Position numbers and translations under genes: made by a program
Shown: one piece after another, positions 21,431 through 33,291 of the stretch
How positions within the stretch are numbered: the stretch's first letter is position 1
How the letters are laid out: every line of letters begins with the position of its first letter
The notes under the pieces: model-generated
Databases searched by the model: none
Seen by the model: the letters and a program-made list of their open reading frames with translations, nothing else
What the model was told of the DNA's origin: nothing
Assembly: GCA_028712255.1 (NCBI GenBank)
Contig: JAQTQJ010000013.1
Span: forward strand, 1-44,696
Direction: 5' to 3'
Length of the DNA: 44,696 bases
DNA from: Candidatus Omnitrophota bacterium
GTDB taxonomy: Bacteria > Omnitrophota > Gorgyraeia > Gygaellales > Profunditerraquicolaceae

Positions 21431-24082
21431 ATGAATGAACTACCTAGCCGCTATAATCCTAAAGAAACCGAGGATAAATGGTACAAAATCTGGGAAGAGA
21501 ATAATCTTTTTTCTGCCAAGGTTTCTCCGAATAAGCCGCCTTACTGCATAGTTATCCCTCCGCCCAATATTACCGGCATCCTGCACATGGGCCATGCCTT
21601 AAACAACAGTATCCAGGATATTTTAATTCGCTATAAGAGAATGCAGGGTTTTGAGGCTTTATGGATGCCGGGAACCGACCATGCCGGAATCGCTACTCAA
21701 AACGTAGTAGAGAAAGCCTTGGCAAAAGAAGGACTAAAACGCCAGGATTTAGGCAGGGAAAAATTTATTGAAAGAGTCTGGAACTGGAAAGAACAATACG
21801 GCTCAACCATAATTCATCAACTGAAAAAACTTGGTTGCTCATGTGATTGGAATCGCCTGCGCTTTACTATGGATCAGGATTATTCAAAGGCTGTGGCCGA
21901 AGTATTTGTCAGGCTCTATGAGAAAAAATTAATTTACCAAGGCAATTACATTATCAACTGGTGCCCAAGATGCCAAACAGCATTAAGCGATGAAGAAGCA
22001 ATGCATACGGAATTACAGGGAAACCTTTATTACCTCAAATATCCGCTAAAAGAAAACCCATCAATTTTTATTACCGTTGCCACAACCCGGCCAGAAACTA
22101 TGCTTGGAGATACAGCTGTAGCCGTAAACCCAAAAGATAAACGCTATAATAAATACATAGGAAAAATTTTAATCCTACCGTTAACAAAAAGAGAAATTAA
22201 AATTATTACCGATGATAGCGTAGATATGGAGTTTGGAACAGGAGCAGTAAAAATCACCCCAGCTCATGATCCTAATGATTATGTTTTAGGCAAAAAACAT
22301 AGCTTGGAATTTATTAATGTTATGCATCCGGATGCCAGGATGAATGAATCAACCGGGAAATATTCCGGCTTTGACCGGTTTAAAGCCAGAGAAGCAATAT
22401 TGGAAGATTTAAAAATATTGGGGTTACTTGAAAAAATTAATCCACATACGCTTTCTGCAGGGCATTGTTACCGCTGTCACACAATTGTTGAGCCATATTT
22501 ATCCAAACAATGGTTTGTAAAAATGAAACCACTGGCAAAACCTGCAATTGAGGCGGTAAAAAAAGGAAAAATAAAATTTCATCCCGAGCGTTGGACTAAA
22601 GTCTATCTAAACTGGATGGAGAATATCCAAGACTGGTGCATCTCCCGGCAGATCTGGTGGGGACACCGAATTCCGGTTTATTACTGTAAAAATTGCCAAG
22701 CCAAAAATCCAAAATATGGCATCATTGTATCTGCGGTAAAACCTCTACAATGCCCCACATGTAAATCTACTGAGTTAGTTCAAGAGGAGGATGTCTTAGA
22801 CACCTGGTTCTCAAGTTGGCTATGGCCCTTTGCTACATTCTACTGGCCCAAGGAAAACGCGGATTTAAAATATTTTTACCCCACCTCGTCCTTAGTTACT
22901 GCTCCAGAAATCATCTTTTTTTGGGTTGCGCGTATGATCATGGCAGGATTTGAATTTAGAAAACAGCTCCCCTTTAAAGATGTTTACATACACGGCACAG
23001 TGCGCGATATCGAAGGTAAAAAAATGTCCAAGTCTTTGGGTAATATCATTGATCCCTTGGAAATTATCGCTGAATATGGTACGGATGCCTTGCGTTTTAG
23101 CCTTATCTCGATAACCTCCCAAGGCCAAGACGTGTATCTATCCAAAGAAAGATTTGAACAAGGCAGAAACTTTGCCAATAAGATTTGGAACGCTTCACGC
23201 CTTGTCCTTACAAACCTTAAACCTGAAGAAGTGGATGTAGATTTATGCGTTTTTTTTAAAAAAGAACAACTGGTTATTGTCAACCGTTGGATATTAAGCA
23301 GGTTTTATTCAACTTTAGATAAAGTAACCAAAGAATTAGATAACTATAAGTTTAATGAAGCTGCCAATACCCTATATTCATTTTTTTGGCATGAATTCTG
23401 TGACTGGTACCTGGAGTTAATCAAACCACAAATAGCTCAAAAAGAAACCCAAATAGTCATGTATAAAGTCTTAGAGAAGACATTAAGAATACTTCACCCT
23501 TTTATGCCTTTTATAACCGAAGAGATCTGGCAACGCCTTCCGGGTGCAGAGAATTCAATTATGCAACAAAGTTGGCCGCATTTACAGAAAGGCTTGATTA
23601 ACAAAAAAGATGAAAAACAGATGCAGGAGGCTTTTGATATTATTAATGCCATAAGAAACATGCGCGCTGAATTAGAAATTAACTTACAAAGCCGCGTGAA
23701 TATCAAATTAAGTCTTGCAAATAAACTTACGCAAAAATCAATAGAGCCGCTTTTTGATTACATAAAGAATTTGGCTAAAATCGATTCCTTAAGCATAACT
23801 CAAAGTTTCACCACGCAAAGCAACGAATATGTTGTCGTGTTAAAAGACATGCACATAGTTATGGCGCTTAGCGGAATAACCGATGTTGCCCAGCAAATTA
23901 AGAAAAATCAATCGAAAATCGAAAAACTGGAATCGGAAATAAAAAATAAAAAAGCTATGCTTTCAAATAAGAATTTTATCGAACGCGCACCCAAAGAAAT
24001 TATCGAGGCTGAGAAAATCAAATTGTCTGATATGCAAACTCAGATTGCTAAACTAAAGGTAATTATAGATGGCTTACGCTAA
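21431..24082 (+). CDS. valS: Valine-tRNA ligase
   Basis: Class I aminoacyl-tRNA synthetase charging tRNA-Val. 883 residues, normal length. HIGH-type motif HMGH lies near residue 52 in PPPNITGILHMGHALN. The editing domain contains TTRPETMLGDTAVAVNP, and DTWFSSWLWPFA and the KMSKS loop (KKMSKSLGN, about residue 531) follow. An HWTH-like anticodon-binding region and a C-terminal coiled coil (IKKNQSKIEKLESEIKNKKAM) complete it. Two CxxC pairs (CPRC and CKNC/CPTC regions) may bind zinc. No Shine-Dalgarno is visible. It overlaps nadC by 14 nt. Confidence 0.97.
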   Translation: MNELPSRYNPKETEDKWYKIWEENNLFSAKVSPNKPPYCIVIPPPNITGILHMGHALNNSIQDILIRYKRMQGFEALWMPGTDHAGIATQNVVEKALAKEGLKRQDLGREKFIERVWNWKEQYGSTIIHQLKKLGCSCDWNRLRFTMDQDYSKAVAEVFVRLYEKKLIYQGNYIINWCPRCQTALSDEEAMHTELQGNLYYLKYPLKENPSIFITVATTRPETMLGDTAVAVNPKDKRYNKYIGKILILPLTKREIKIITDDSVDMEFGTGAVKITPAHDPNDYVLGKKHSLEFINVMHPDARMNESTGKYSGFDRFKAREAILEDLKILGLLEKINPHTLSAGHCYRCHTIVEPYLSKQWFVKMKPLAKPAIEAVKKGKIKFHPERWTKVYLNWMENIQDWCISRQIWWGHRIPVYYCKNCQAKNPKYGIIVSAVKPLQCPTCKSTELVQEEDVLDTWFSSWLWPFATFYWPKENADLKYFYPTSSLVTAPEIIFFWVARMIMAGFEFRKQLPFKDVYIHGTVRDIEGKKMSKSLGNIIDPLEIIAEYGTDALRFSLISITSQGQDVYLSKERFEQGRNFANKIWNASRLVLTNLKPEEVDVDLCVFFKKEQLVIVNRWILSRFYSTLDKVTKELDNYKFNEAANTLYSFFWHEFCDWYLELIKPQIAQKETQIVMYKVLEKTLRILHPFMPFITEEIWQRLPGAENSIMQQSWPHLQKGLINKKDEKQMQEAFDIINAIRNMRAELEINLQSRVNIKLSLANKLTQKSIEPLFDYIKNLAKIDSLSITQSFTTQSNEYVVVLKDMHIVMALSGITDVAQQIKKNQSKIEKLESEIKNKKAMLSNKNFIERAPKEIIEAEKIKLSDMQTQIAKLKVIIDGLR

Positions 24083-24944
24083 ATATTTTTTATCCGAAAA
24101 TAAACCTAAAATTAACCCTATCAGGCTTAAGGAAATAATTAGGCGCGCCTTAATTGAAGATACTGGCTTCGGAGATATTACTACTAAGTTTACTATCCCA
24201 AAAAATAAAAAAATAAAAGCTTCTATTGTCGCTAAAGAAGATTTTCTTCTCTGCGGTATCATGGCCGCCAAAGAGGTTTTCAAGACCGCTGATCCAAAAG
24301 TTAAATTTGATGAAAAGATTAAAGAAGGCAAGGATGTGCACGCAAAAGATATCATCGCCGTTATATCAGGAAATGCTCATAGTATCCTTGGGGCCGAAAG
24401 AACAGCTCTAAATTTATTATCTTTACTTTCTGGTATAGCTACAAAAACAAGAAAATTTGTCAGAAAAATTGCACCTTTTAAAACCAAGATCACCGACACC
24501 CGCAAAACCATAGCGGGCTTAAGGGAATTACAGAAATATGCAGTTAAAATCGGAGGCGGATATAACCACAGAATAAGCCTGGATGAGATGATTTTAATTA
24601 AAGATAACCACTTAAAGATTCTTGGAGGATACTCTAAACTAACAAATATTCCTTCTAACTGTAAAATTGAAATTGAAGCCCAAAGCCTAGAAGAATTTAG
24701 GCATGCCTTAAGCCTTAAACCCAATGTTATTATGCTTGATAATATGAGTATCAAAGATATTAAAAAAGCAGTAAAAATTAGGAATAATACCAGATTTAAA
24801 AAACAACCAACCCTTCTTGAAATAAGTGGGGGCATCTGCCTTAGCAATATAAAAAAATACGCTGCAACGGAAGTTGAGATAATCTCAATAGGAGAATTAA
24901 CTGATTCAATAGAATCCGTAGATATCAGCTTAGAGGTTATTTAA
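24069..24944 (+). CDS. nadC: Nicotinate-nucleotide pyrophosphorylase (carboxylating)
   Basis: Quinolinate phosphoribosyltransferase: quinolinate plus PRPP gives nicotinate mononucleotide and CO2 in de novo NAD synthesis. 291 residues. RALIEDTGFGDITTKF, AERTALNLLSLLSGIATKT, ITDTRKTIAGLRELQKYAVKIGGGYNHR, LIKDNHLK, IEIEAQSLEEF and LLEISGGI are the family's conserved blocks. It overlaps the end of valS by 14 nt and is followed 16 nt later by uvrB. nadA and nadB are not in this window. Confidence 0.96.
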   Translation: MAYAKYFLSENKPKINPIRLKEIIRRALIEDTGFGDITTKFTIPKNKKIKASIVAKEDFLLCGIMAAKEVFKTADPKVKFDEKIKEGKDVHAKDIIAVISGNAHSILGAERTALNLLSLLSGIATKTRKFVRKIAPFKTKITDTRKTIAGLRELQKYAVKIGGGYNHRISLDEMILIKDNHLKILGGYSKLTNIPSNCKIEIEAQSLEEFRHALSLKPNVIMLDNMSIKDIKKAVKIRNNTRFKKQPTLLEISGGICLSNIKKYAATEVEIISIGELTDSIESVDISLEVI

Positions 24945-24960
24945 ATATCCATTTAAGCCC

Positions 24961-26934
24961 ATGGAAAAATTCAAATTAGTTTCCCGTTTTAAACCATGTG
25001 GTGACCAACCCAAAGCTATAAAAGAACTTACCCATGAAATCCTTAGCAGTAAACGTTATTCTACTTTACTGGGAGTCACCGGAAGCGGTAAAACCTTTAC
25101 CCTGGCCAACGTTATAGCCAAAACAAACCTGCCTACGCTTATAATTTCGCACAATAAAACATTAGCTGCCCAACTTTATTCAGAATTCAAAGAGTTTTTT
25201 CCTCACAATGCGGTGGAATATTTTGTAAGCTACTACGATTATTACCAACCAGAAGCATATATTCCTTCTACTGACACTTATATAGAGAAAGATTCATCGA
25301 TTAACGAGAGATTGGACCGTTTAAGGCTTTCAACAACTACATCCTTAATGAGCCGTCGGGATGTAATTGTGGTAGCCAGTGTCTCATGTATTTATAATCT
25401 AGGTTCACCTGCCGATTACCAAGATATGCTTGTAATCCTAAGAACCGGAGAGAGCCTTAATCGCGATGAGCTAATCTCCAAACTCATTCAGATTCAATAT
25501 GTGCGCAATGATTACGAATTCATTCGCGGTAAGATCAGAGTACGTGGGGATGTAATCGAGGTCTTCCCTTCCTACAGCGAACAAGCACTGCGCATAGAAT
25601 TAACAGGCGACCTTATAAGTAGAATTTCAATAATCCATCCGGTATCTGCAAAAACAATAAGTATAGTTGATAAAATCGCTATTTATCCGGCCAAACATTT
25701 CATTGCCTCAAAAGATAAAATAGATACGGCAATAAAATCTATAAAAGAGGAATTGGTTGTTGAATTAAAAAAATTAAAGGAAAAAAACAAATTAATTCAA
25801 GCCCAACGCTTGGAATCACGCACAAATTATGACCTGGATATGCTCAAAGAAATCGGATATTGCCATGGCATAGAAAATTATTCACGCCATCTAAACGGGC
25901 TACCATTAGGCTTTCGGCCATATTCAATGATTGATTACTTCCAAGGTAATTTTTTAACCATAATTGATGAATCACATGCGACTATTCCTCAGATAGGGGG
26001 AATGTATGCAGGTGATAGGGCCAGAAAAGAAACCTTAGTAAACTACGGTTTCAGGCTTCCTTCATGCCTGGATAATCGGCCGCTCAAATTTAATGAGTTT
26101 AATCAGCTGATAAAGCAGTTTATCTTCGTTTCAGCCACGCCGGATAAATATGAACTAAATCTAAGCCAGAATAAAGTTATTGAACAAATTATCCGGCCTA
26201 CCGGATTAATCGATCCTGAAATTATCGTCAAACCCTCCAAAGGACAAATTCAGGATTTAATCCAACAGGTAAAAATCCGCGCTAAAAATAACCAAAGGAC
26301 ACTAATTACCACTCTTACCAAAAGAATGGCAGAAGACCTTGCTAATTTCCTTGCCGAAAACGGCATAAAAGTCAAATACCTTCACTCTGAAATACAAACA
26401 ATTCAACGATCAGTAATATTAAGGGAACTACGCCAGAAAAAATTTGACTGCCTGGTAGGAATTAACCTGCTTCGTGAGGGGTTGGATTTACCAGAGGTTT
26501 CATTAGTGGCTATACTAGATGCTGACAAAGAAGGATTTTTACGCTCAAGTACAAGCCTAATACAAGTGGGAGGGCGAGCCGCACGCAATATTGACGGCAC
26601 AGTAATTATGTATGCCGATACGATTACCGGTTCGATGAAAAAAGCGATCGAAGAAAGCACTCGTAGGAGAAAAATCCAGCTAAAATACAACCAAAAGAAT
26701 AAAATTACTCCTCGTTCTATTCAAAGATCAATTAAAGAGGGAATAGAAGATTTGGAAGTTGCTTCTGAATTTGTACGAGTTTTAACTGGTGAACCGACAG
26801 AACAATACCAGTTGCATAAATATATAACTGAGTTAGAATATGAAATGGAACGAGCAGCGCGCAACCTGCAATTTGAAAAAGCTGCCCTCTTAAGAGATAA
26901 AATCAAGGAGTTACGTAATGTTACTGGCAGTTGA
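24961..26934 (+). CDS. uvrB: Excinuclease ABC subunit B
   Basis: Damage-verifying helicase-like subunit of nucleotide excision repair, working with UvrA and UvrC. 657 residues. Walker A GVTGSGKT lies near residues 38-45. The YYDYYQPEAYIPSTDTYIEKD beta-hairpin region is followed by SRRDVIVVASVSCIYNLG, the DESHAT box, the VSATPDKYE motif and the helicase C-terminal block with VGINLLREGLDLPEVSLV. A C-terminal UVR domain (LEYEMERAARNLQFEKAALLRDKI) ends the protein. It overlaps coaX by 17 nt. Confidence 0.97.
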   Translation: MEKFKLVSRFKPCGDQPKAIKELTHEILSSKRYSTLLGVTGSGKTFTLANVIAKTNLPTLIISHNKTLAAQLYSEFKEFFPHNAVEYFVSYYDYYQPEAYIPSTDTYIEKDSSINERLDRLRLSTTTSLMSRRDVIVVASVSCIYNLGSPADYQDMLVILRTGESLNRDELISKLIQIQYVRNDYEFIRGKIRVRGDVIEVFPSYSEQALRIELTGDLISRISIIHPVSAKTISIVDKIAIYPAKHFIASKDKIDTAIKSIKEELVVELKKLKEKNKLIQAQRLESRTNYDLDMLKEIGYCHGIENYSRHLNGLPLGFRPYSMIDYFQGNFLTIIDESHATIPQIGGMYAGDRARKETLVNYGFRLPSCLDNRPLKFNEFNQLIKQFIFVSATPDKYELNLSQNKVIEQIIRPTGLIDPEIIVKPSKGQIQDLIQQVKIRAKNNQRTLITTLTKRMAEDLANFLAENGIKVKYLHSEIQTIQRSVILRELRQKKFDCLVGINLLREGLDLPEVSLVAILDADKEGFLRSSTSLIQVGGRAARNIDGTVIMYADTITGSMKKAIEESTRRRKIQLKYNQKNKITPRSIQRSIKEGIEDLEVASEFVRVLTGEPTEQYQLHKYITELEYEMERAARNLQFEKAALLRDKIKELRNVTGS

Positions 26935-27655
26935 TATCGGTAATACTAATATAACGTTTGGAATATTTAAAGGTAAGAAACTTCAGAAACAATTTGATAT
27001 CCCCACAAAAGAATATTCAAAATCAAAACTACTAAGAAAACTAAGAATAAAACCAAAACTATCCGCTACGCTCATATGTAGCGTTGTACCTAAACTCACC
27101 CGGATTCTTCAACGTGACTTAATGATTGAAACTGGTAAAAAACCATATATATTAGGTAATGATCTGGTTGTTCCCATAAATAACCCTTACCATAAACCAA
27201 ACCAGTTAGGCCAGGACCGCCTGGTAAATGCTTATGCCGGCTCTTGCCTTTACAAAGTACCACTAATTGTAATAGATTCCGGAACCGCAATTACCTTTGA
27301 CGTTATCGATAAAAATAAAAAATACCTAGGAGGTTTGATTATTCCAGGAATGAAAATATCTCTTGAAGCCCTAAGTGAAAAAACAGCGTTACTTCCGCCT
27401 GTTTCATTAAATACTCCAATGATCTTTATGGGATGCGATACGAAAAACAGCATATTAAACGGTATTGTTTTTGGCACAGCAGGCTCAGTCAAAGAGCTGA
27501 CAAATAAAATCAAGCAATGCATAGGTAAAAATGCACTGGTTATTGGTACAGGTGGCAATATTGATTTAATAAAAAAATATTCCGGGATAAATTTAAAAGT
27601 TGATACCGACTTAACCTTAAAAGGGATTAACTTTATTTATGAAAAAACAATTTAA
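26918..27655 (+). CDS. coaX: Type III pantothenate kinase
   Basis: Phosphorylates pantothenate, the first step of CoA synthesis. 245 residues of the ASKHA fold: VDIGNTNITFGIFKG is the phosphate loop, NPYHKPNQLGQDRLVNAYAG and VIDSGTAITFDVID are the substrate and catalytic blocks, and GGLIIPGMKISLEALSEKTALLP and IVFGTAG follow. The ATG has an AAGGAG Shine-Dalgarno located inside the end of uvrB. Together with coaB (15986) and panE (44128), several CoA-pathway steps are scattered through this window. Confidence 0.95.
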   Translation: MLLAVDIGNTNITFGIFKGKKLQKQFDIPTKEYSKSKLLRKLRIKPKLSATLICSVVPKLTRILQRDLMIETGKKPYILGNDLVVPINNPYHKPNQLGQDRLVNAYAGSCLYKVPLIVIDSGTAITFDVIDKNKKYLGGLIIPGMKISLEALSEKTALLPPVSLNTPMIFMGCDTKNSILNGIVFGTAGSVKELTNKIKQCIGKNALVIGTGGNIDLIKKYSGINLKVDTDLTLKGINFIYEKTI

Positions 27656-28256
27656 ATCTACAATTATTTGTTTAATTGTTTCAATTCTTATTTTTAACTA
27701 TGGCCTTTCCTCTGGAGAAAATAATCCCAAAGAAACTGCTAAAAATGATCCAGGAGTTACTTTCGAGCAAGCACTTAAAAATTATGAAGTATTCAAACAA
27801 AAGGAACAGGATGAAACAGCAAAAAAAATTAACATTGATTTGAACCGGGTAACAGAAGAATGGATTGCTCAGGCAAAAGAAAACAAGGCAAAACTTCTGG
27901 GGACCCGCCTTGAGCAAAATTGGGAAAAGTTAGCATTATACTTTCCCATTTCGCCAAGCCACTATGAATATTATTTAAGAGGGTATAAATACAGTGTAAT
28001 TAAAAATGATGTAGTTAAATCCGATTCTATTACCTCTCCATTTAAAGCAACTCTGAGCATAAAGGAGGAGCTTTACGTTGAGAAAAACCATTCTCCTGAT
28101 ATTAGTGACGCAAGCCCATATTTTTACACGGTTACCACTTCCTACAATTTAAATTTTGAATATAAACAAAATAAACTTGAATTAACCAATACTGATACTA
28201 AAATTGTTAACATAGAGAATGCTGCGCCTGATCAGATAAAAAAACGTACTCTTTAA
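27639..28256 (+). CDS. Exported protein of unknown function
   Basis: 205 residues. A signal peptide is clear: MKKQFK, then a hydrophobic stretch (STIICLIVSILIFNYGL) and SSGENN; there is no lipobox cysteine. The mature part begins with a charged, coiled-coil-prone region (about residues 40-90: YEVFKQKEQDETAKKINID, WIAQAKENKAKLLG). A likely beta-rich part follows (YYLRGYKYSVIKNDVV, FKATLSIKEELYVEKN, YFYTVTTSYNLNFEYK). I recognise no family. It overlaps coaX by 17 nt, so it is probably expressed with it, and the groESL promoter follows immediately. Confidence 0.75.
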   Translation: MKKQFKSTIICLIVSILIFNYGLSSGENNPKETAKNDPGVTFEQALKNYEVFKQKEQDETAKKINIDLNRVTEEWIAQAKENKAKLLGTRLEQNWEKLALYFPISPSHYEYYLRGYKYSVIKNDVVKSDSITSPFKATLSIKEELYVEKNHSPDISDASPYFYTVTTSYNLNFEYKQNKLELTNTDTKIVNIENAAPDQIKKRTL

Positions 28257-28266
28257 GAAAAAACTC

Positions 28267-28294
28267 TTGACAAGAATTTTTTTTTATCTATAAT
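28267..28294 (+). promoter_or_regulatory. sigma70-type promoter of groESL
   Basis: A consensus TTGACA (28267-28272) and a consensus TATAAT (28289-28294) are separated by 16 nt. The CIRCE operator starts at the last base of the -10 box, so a bound repressor would block transcription. Confidence 0.85.
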
Positions 28295-28320
28295 TAGCAC
28301 TCTGGGAAAAAGAGTGCTAG
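28294..28320 (+). promoter_or_regulatory. CIRCE operator (HrcA binding site)
   Basis: TTAGCACTC, nine bases, GAGTGCTAG: this matches the CIRCE consensus at all but the final base (A in the consensus). CIRCE is bound by HrcA and represses groESL until heat stress. hrcA itself is not in the window. Confidence 0.93.
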
Positions 28321-28360
28321 TTTTAGATTAACAAAATCCAAATTATAGGGAGGTGACAAA

Positions 28361-28651
28361 ATGGAAATTAAACCATTGGGTGATCGCATCGTCGTTAAGC
28401 CTTTGGAAGCAGAAAATAAAAGCAAAGGTGGAATTCTTTTACCTGACACTGCCAAAGAGAAACCACAAGAAGCCAAGGTTATAGCGGTAGGAAGAGGCAA
28501 AATACTGGAGAATGGCTCAATCCACGCTCCTGAAGTAAAAGCAGGAGATAAGGTGCTCTACGGAAAATATTCCGGTAATGAAATTACCACCAAAGATGGC
28601 GAAGAACTGCTCATTTTGCGTGAAGAAGATATCTTAGCAATTATCAAATAA
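28361..28651 (+). CDS. groES: Co-chaperonin GroES
   Basis: 96-residue lid of the GroEL chamber. Starts [20 protein letters not shown]; the mobile loop is [15 protein letters not shown], and [14 protein letters not shown] and [11 protein letters not shown] are the standard C-terminal blocks. A very strong GGGAGGTGA Shine-Dalgarno precedes the ATG. Expression is set by a consensus promoter under CIRCE control. Confidence 0.98.
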   Translation: MEIKPLGDRIVVKPLEAENKSKGGILLPDTAKEKPQEAKVIAVGRGKILENGSIHAPEVKAGDKVLYGKYSGNEITTKDGEELLILREEDILAIIK

Positions 28652-28655
28652 TATG

Positions 28656-30356
<1,701 letters not shown>

Positions 30357-30380
30357 ACCCTAAGAAATACGCAAATCAAA

Positions 30381-30423
30381 AAGACCCTGTTTCCCGATTA
30401 GCCAGGAAACAGGGTCTTTTTTT
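30381..30423 (+). terminator. Rho-independent terminator after groEL
   Basis: A perfect 14-bp stem, AAGACCCTGTTTCC (30381-30394) with GGAAACAGGGTCTT (30405-30418), encloses a 10-nt loop and runs into TTTTTTT. It closes the groESL operon. Confidence 0.93.
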
Positions 30424-30436
30424 CCCAAAATATCTG

Positions 30437-30465
30437 TTGACAAACACTCCTAAATATTATAAAAT
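30437..30465 (+). promoter_or_regulatory. Probable promoter of guaB3-guaA
   Basis: Consensus TTGACA (30437-30442), 17 nt, then TAAAAT (30460-30465). It lies just beyond the groEL terminator. About 90 nt of leader separates it from the guaB3 ATG; I see no purine-riboswitch fold there, but have not folded it. Confidence 0.6.
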
Positions 30466-30557
30466 TTATAATCCTTTCTGTAATTCCCAAGATGAGGCGA
30501 AATATTCATAACTTATTACAAAACAACAGGTTAATAGTATAATAAGGAGAATTTAAG

Positions 30558-31718
30558 ATGGCTGAATGGATAGGTATAAATAGGCGCGCAAGAAGATGCT
30601 ACGGTTTTGATGAGGTTGCCCTAGTACCCGGAGCGCAAACCGTAAATCCCAATGAGGTTGATACAAGTTTTGAATTTAATGGAAAAAAATTCAAAATACC
30701 TATCCTAGCTGCTGCCATGGACGGAGTGGTTAATGTAAGGTTTGCCATCGAAATGTCCCGCTTAGGCGGAATTGCCGTATTAAACCTTGACGGAATTCAA
30801 ACGCGCTACGAGAATCCGGATGAAGTATTGGAAGAAATTTCAAAAGCTACACCGCAAAAAGCCACTGAGTTAATCCAAACAGTATATACCACACCCATCA
30901 AAGAAAAACTAATCACAAAACGAGTTGCCGAAATCAAAAAAGCAAAAGCTATCGCAGTTGTAAGCTGTATTCCGGCCAACGCAGAAAAATTCTCAAAGTT
31001 AGCTGTTAGTGCAGGAGCTGATATTTTTGTCATTCAATCTACAGTCACTACCATTAAACATATCTCTACCCAATACAAAACCCTGGATTTAGTAAAGTTC
31101 TGTAAATCTATAAAAATTCCTGTAATCCTGGGAAATTGTGTTACCTACGAAACAACCTTAGATCTAATGGAAACCGGCGCCAGCGGCTTACTAATTGGAG
31201 TTGGCCCGGGAGCAGCATGTACAACACGAGGCGTATTAGGAATCGGAGTACCCCAGGTTACGGCTACAGTAGACGCCGCAGGCGCTCGTGATTTTTATTA
31301 TAAACGAACAGGGAAATATGTCTCCATTATTACTGACGGAGGAATGAATAGGGGTGGAGATATTTGCAAAGCCTTTGCCTGCGGAGCAGATGCAGTAATG
31401 ATTGGCTCAAGTTTTGCCCGTGCTCATGAGGCTCCGGGACGTGGATTCCACTGGGGCATGGCAACTTCACATGTCAACCTGCCTCGAGGAACCCGCATTC
31501 AAGTTGGCACAACCGGCTCATTAAAAGAAATCTTACTTGGCCCGGCAAAAGTAGATGACGGATCGCAGAATTTACTTGGGGCTTTAAAAACTTCTATGGG
31601 CTCACTAGGAGCTTCCAACTTAAAAGATATGCACGATGTGGAAATTATTATTGCTCCATCGATCCAAACCGAAGGGAAAATCTTTCAAGTTGGCCAAAGA
31701 GTAGGGATGGGAAAATGA
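30558..31718 (+). CDS. guaB3: GuaB3-type IMP dehydrogenase family protein
   Basis: 386 residues of the IMPDH/GMP reductase TIM barrel. It has no CBS pair, and its N-terminus ([20 protein letters not shown]) and loop [24 protein letters not shown] are those of the GuaB3 group, known from actinobacteria and cyanobacteria. C221 in PGAACTTR is the expected catalytic cysteine. [25 protein letters not shown] and [14 protein letters not shown] are further family blocks. The frame ends 4 nt inside guaA, so it presumably supplies XMP for GMP synthesis. A classical GuaB could exist elsewhere in the genome. An AAGGAG Shine-Dalgarno is present. Confidence 0.9.
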   Translation: MAEWIGINRRARRCYGFDEVALVPGAQTVNPNEVDTSFEFNGKKFKIPILAAAMDGVVNVRFAIEMSRLGGIAVLNLDGIQTRYENPDEVLEEISKATPQKATELIQTVYTTPIKEKLITKRVAEIKKAKAIAVVSCIPANAEKFSKLAVSAGADIFVIQSTVTTIKHISTQYKTLDLVKFCKSIKIPVILGNCVTYETTLDLMETGASGLLIGVGPGAACTTRGVLGIGVPQVTATVDAAGARDFYYKRTGKYVSIITDGGMNRGGDICKAFACGADAVMIGSSFARAHEAPGRGFHWGMATSHVNLPRGTRIQVGTTGSLKEILLGPAKVDDGSQNLLGALKTSMGSLGASNLKDMHDVEIIIAPSIQTEGKIFQVGQRVGMGK

Positions 31719-33256
31719 CCAAACAAACGATATTAATATTGGATTTCGGTTCTCAATACACTCAATTAATAGCTCGGCGAATTAGAGAAAATAAAGTTTT
31801 TTCAAAAATTATCCCTTATAATACACCTGCAAAAGAAATCGCCGCATTGGCTCCTAAAGGCCTAATCCTTTCCGGAGGCCCGGCTTCTGTAGTCAATAAA
31901 AAATCCCCTTACCCGGATATGGGCATCTTTAAATTGGGTATACCAATTCTTGGTATTTGTTATGGAATGCAGGTAATCTGCGAGTTATTAGGTGGAAAAG
32001 TTAAACATACTCGTGAGCGCGAATATGGAAAAACAGAATTATTCATAGATGATAACCGAGATATTTTTAACCACTTGCCCGGAAATTTTAGCTGCTGGGC
32101 AAGCCACGGAGATTATGTAACGAAGATGCCTGTCGGTTTTCACACTATCGCACACACCACAAACACTCCGATTGCTGCCATTTCAAATCAAAAAAGAAAA
32201 ATATACGCCGTCCAATTTCATCCTGAAGTAACCCACACCGAAAAGGGCAGCCAAATGTTGAGTAATTTTTTATTTAAAATTTGCGGTGCTTCCGGACGTT
32301 GGACTATGCAGTCATTTATCAAAGAATCTATCGAGAATATCAAAAAGAATGTAGGCAAAGATAAAGTAGTTTTGGGCTTAAGCGGAGGAGTAGATTCTTC
32401 CGTGGCTGCTTTATTGATTCATAAAGCTATAAATAAAAATTTACGCTGTATCTTTATTGATAACGGTCTGCTAAGGAAAGGCGAAGCAGAACAGGTAAGA
32501 AGTGTTTTTAAAGACATGTACCACCTCAATTTGAGCTATGTAGATAGAAGTAAAAGATTCCTTGAACGCCTAAAAGGCATAACCGACCCTGAAGAAAAAA
32601 GAAAAATTATCGGAGATGAGTTTATCAAAGTCTTTGAAGAAGAGGCAAAAAAAACAAAAGGCGCCAAATTTTTAGGCCAAGGCACACTTTATCCGGATGT
32701 TATCGAATCCATTTCGCCAACCGGCGGCCCAAGCAGAAGGATAAAAAGCCATCATAATGTAGGAGGCCTGCCTACCCAGATGAAGCTTAAGCTCATTGAA
32801 CCGCTCAGAGAAATATTTAAAGATGAGGCCCGCGAAATTGGAAGGCAGCTTGGATTACCGGAAAATATCATACAACGGCAGCCTTTTCCCGGGCCAGGCC
32901 TTGCAGTCAGGATTATTGGAGATATAACCACAGAGAGGCTTAATCTTTTACGTGAAGCGGATAAACGTGTAATCGAAGAAATATCAAAAGCCGGCCTTTA
33001 TGAACAAATATGGCAATCATTTGCAGTGCTACTGCCAATTAAGAGCGTAGGTATAATGGGCGATGAGCGCACTTATGAGAATGTCGCAGCCTTAAGATGT
33101 GTTTCTAGCTTTGATGGCATGACAGCTGACTGGGTAAAACTTCCTTATGAAGTTATGGAAAGAATCTCCAATCGAATCATCAACGAAGTAAAAGGTATCA
33201 ATCGGGTTGTTTACGATATCAGTTCAAAACCTCCGGCAACTATTGAGTGGGAGTAA
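31715..33256 (+). CDS. guaA: GMP synthase (glutamine-hydrolysing)
   Basis: Converts XMP to GMP using glutamine. 513 residues. The class I glutamine amidotransferase has nucleophile Cys in ILGICYGMQ and the His/Glu pair in [13 protein letters not shown]. The ATP-pyrophosphatase domain has the PP-loop [12 protein letters not shown]. The C-terminal dimerisation domain contains [13 protein letters not shown] and ends KPPATIEWE, the universal terminus. It overlaps guaB3 by ATGA, indicating translational coupling. Confidence 0.98.
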   Translation: MTKQTILILDFGSQYTQLIARRIRENKVFSKIIPYNTPAKEIAALAPKGLILSGGPASVVNKKSPYPDMGIFKLGIPILGICYGMQVICELLGGKVKHTREREYGKTELFIDDNRDIFNHLPGNFSCWASHGDYVTKMPVGFHTIAHTTNTPIAAISNQKRKIYAVQFHPEVTHTEKGSQMLSNFLFKICGASGRWTMQSFIKESIENIKKNVGKDKVVLGLSGGVDSSVAALLIHKAINKNLRCIFIDNGLLRKGEAEQVRSVFKDMYHLNLSYVDRSKRFLERLKGITDPEEKRKIIGDEFIKVFEEEAKKTKGAKFLGQGTLYPDVIESISPTGGPSRRIKSHHNVGGLPTQMKLKLIEPLREIFKDEAREIGRQLGLPENIIQRQPFPGPGLAVRIIGDITTERLNLLREADKRVIEEISKAGLYEQIWQSFAVLLPIKSVGIMGDERTYENVAALRCVSSFDGMTADWVKLPYEVMERISNRIINEVKGINRVVYDISSKPPATIEWE

Positions 33257-33291
33257 TTTATTAAGCCCTAAATCCGTAACACTAATATGAT

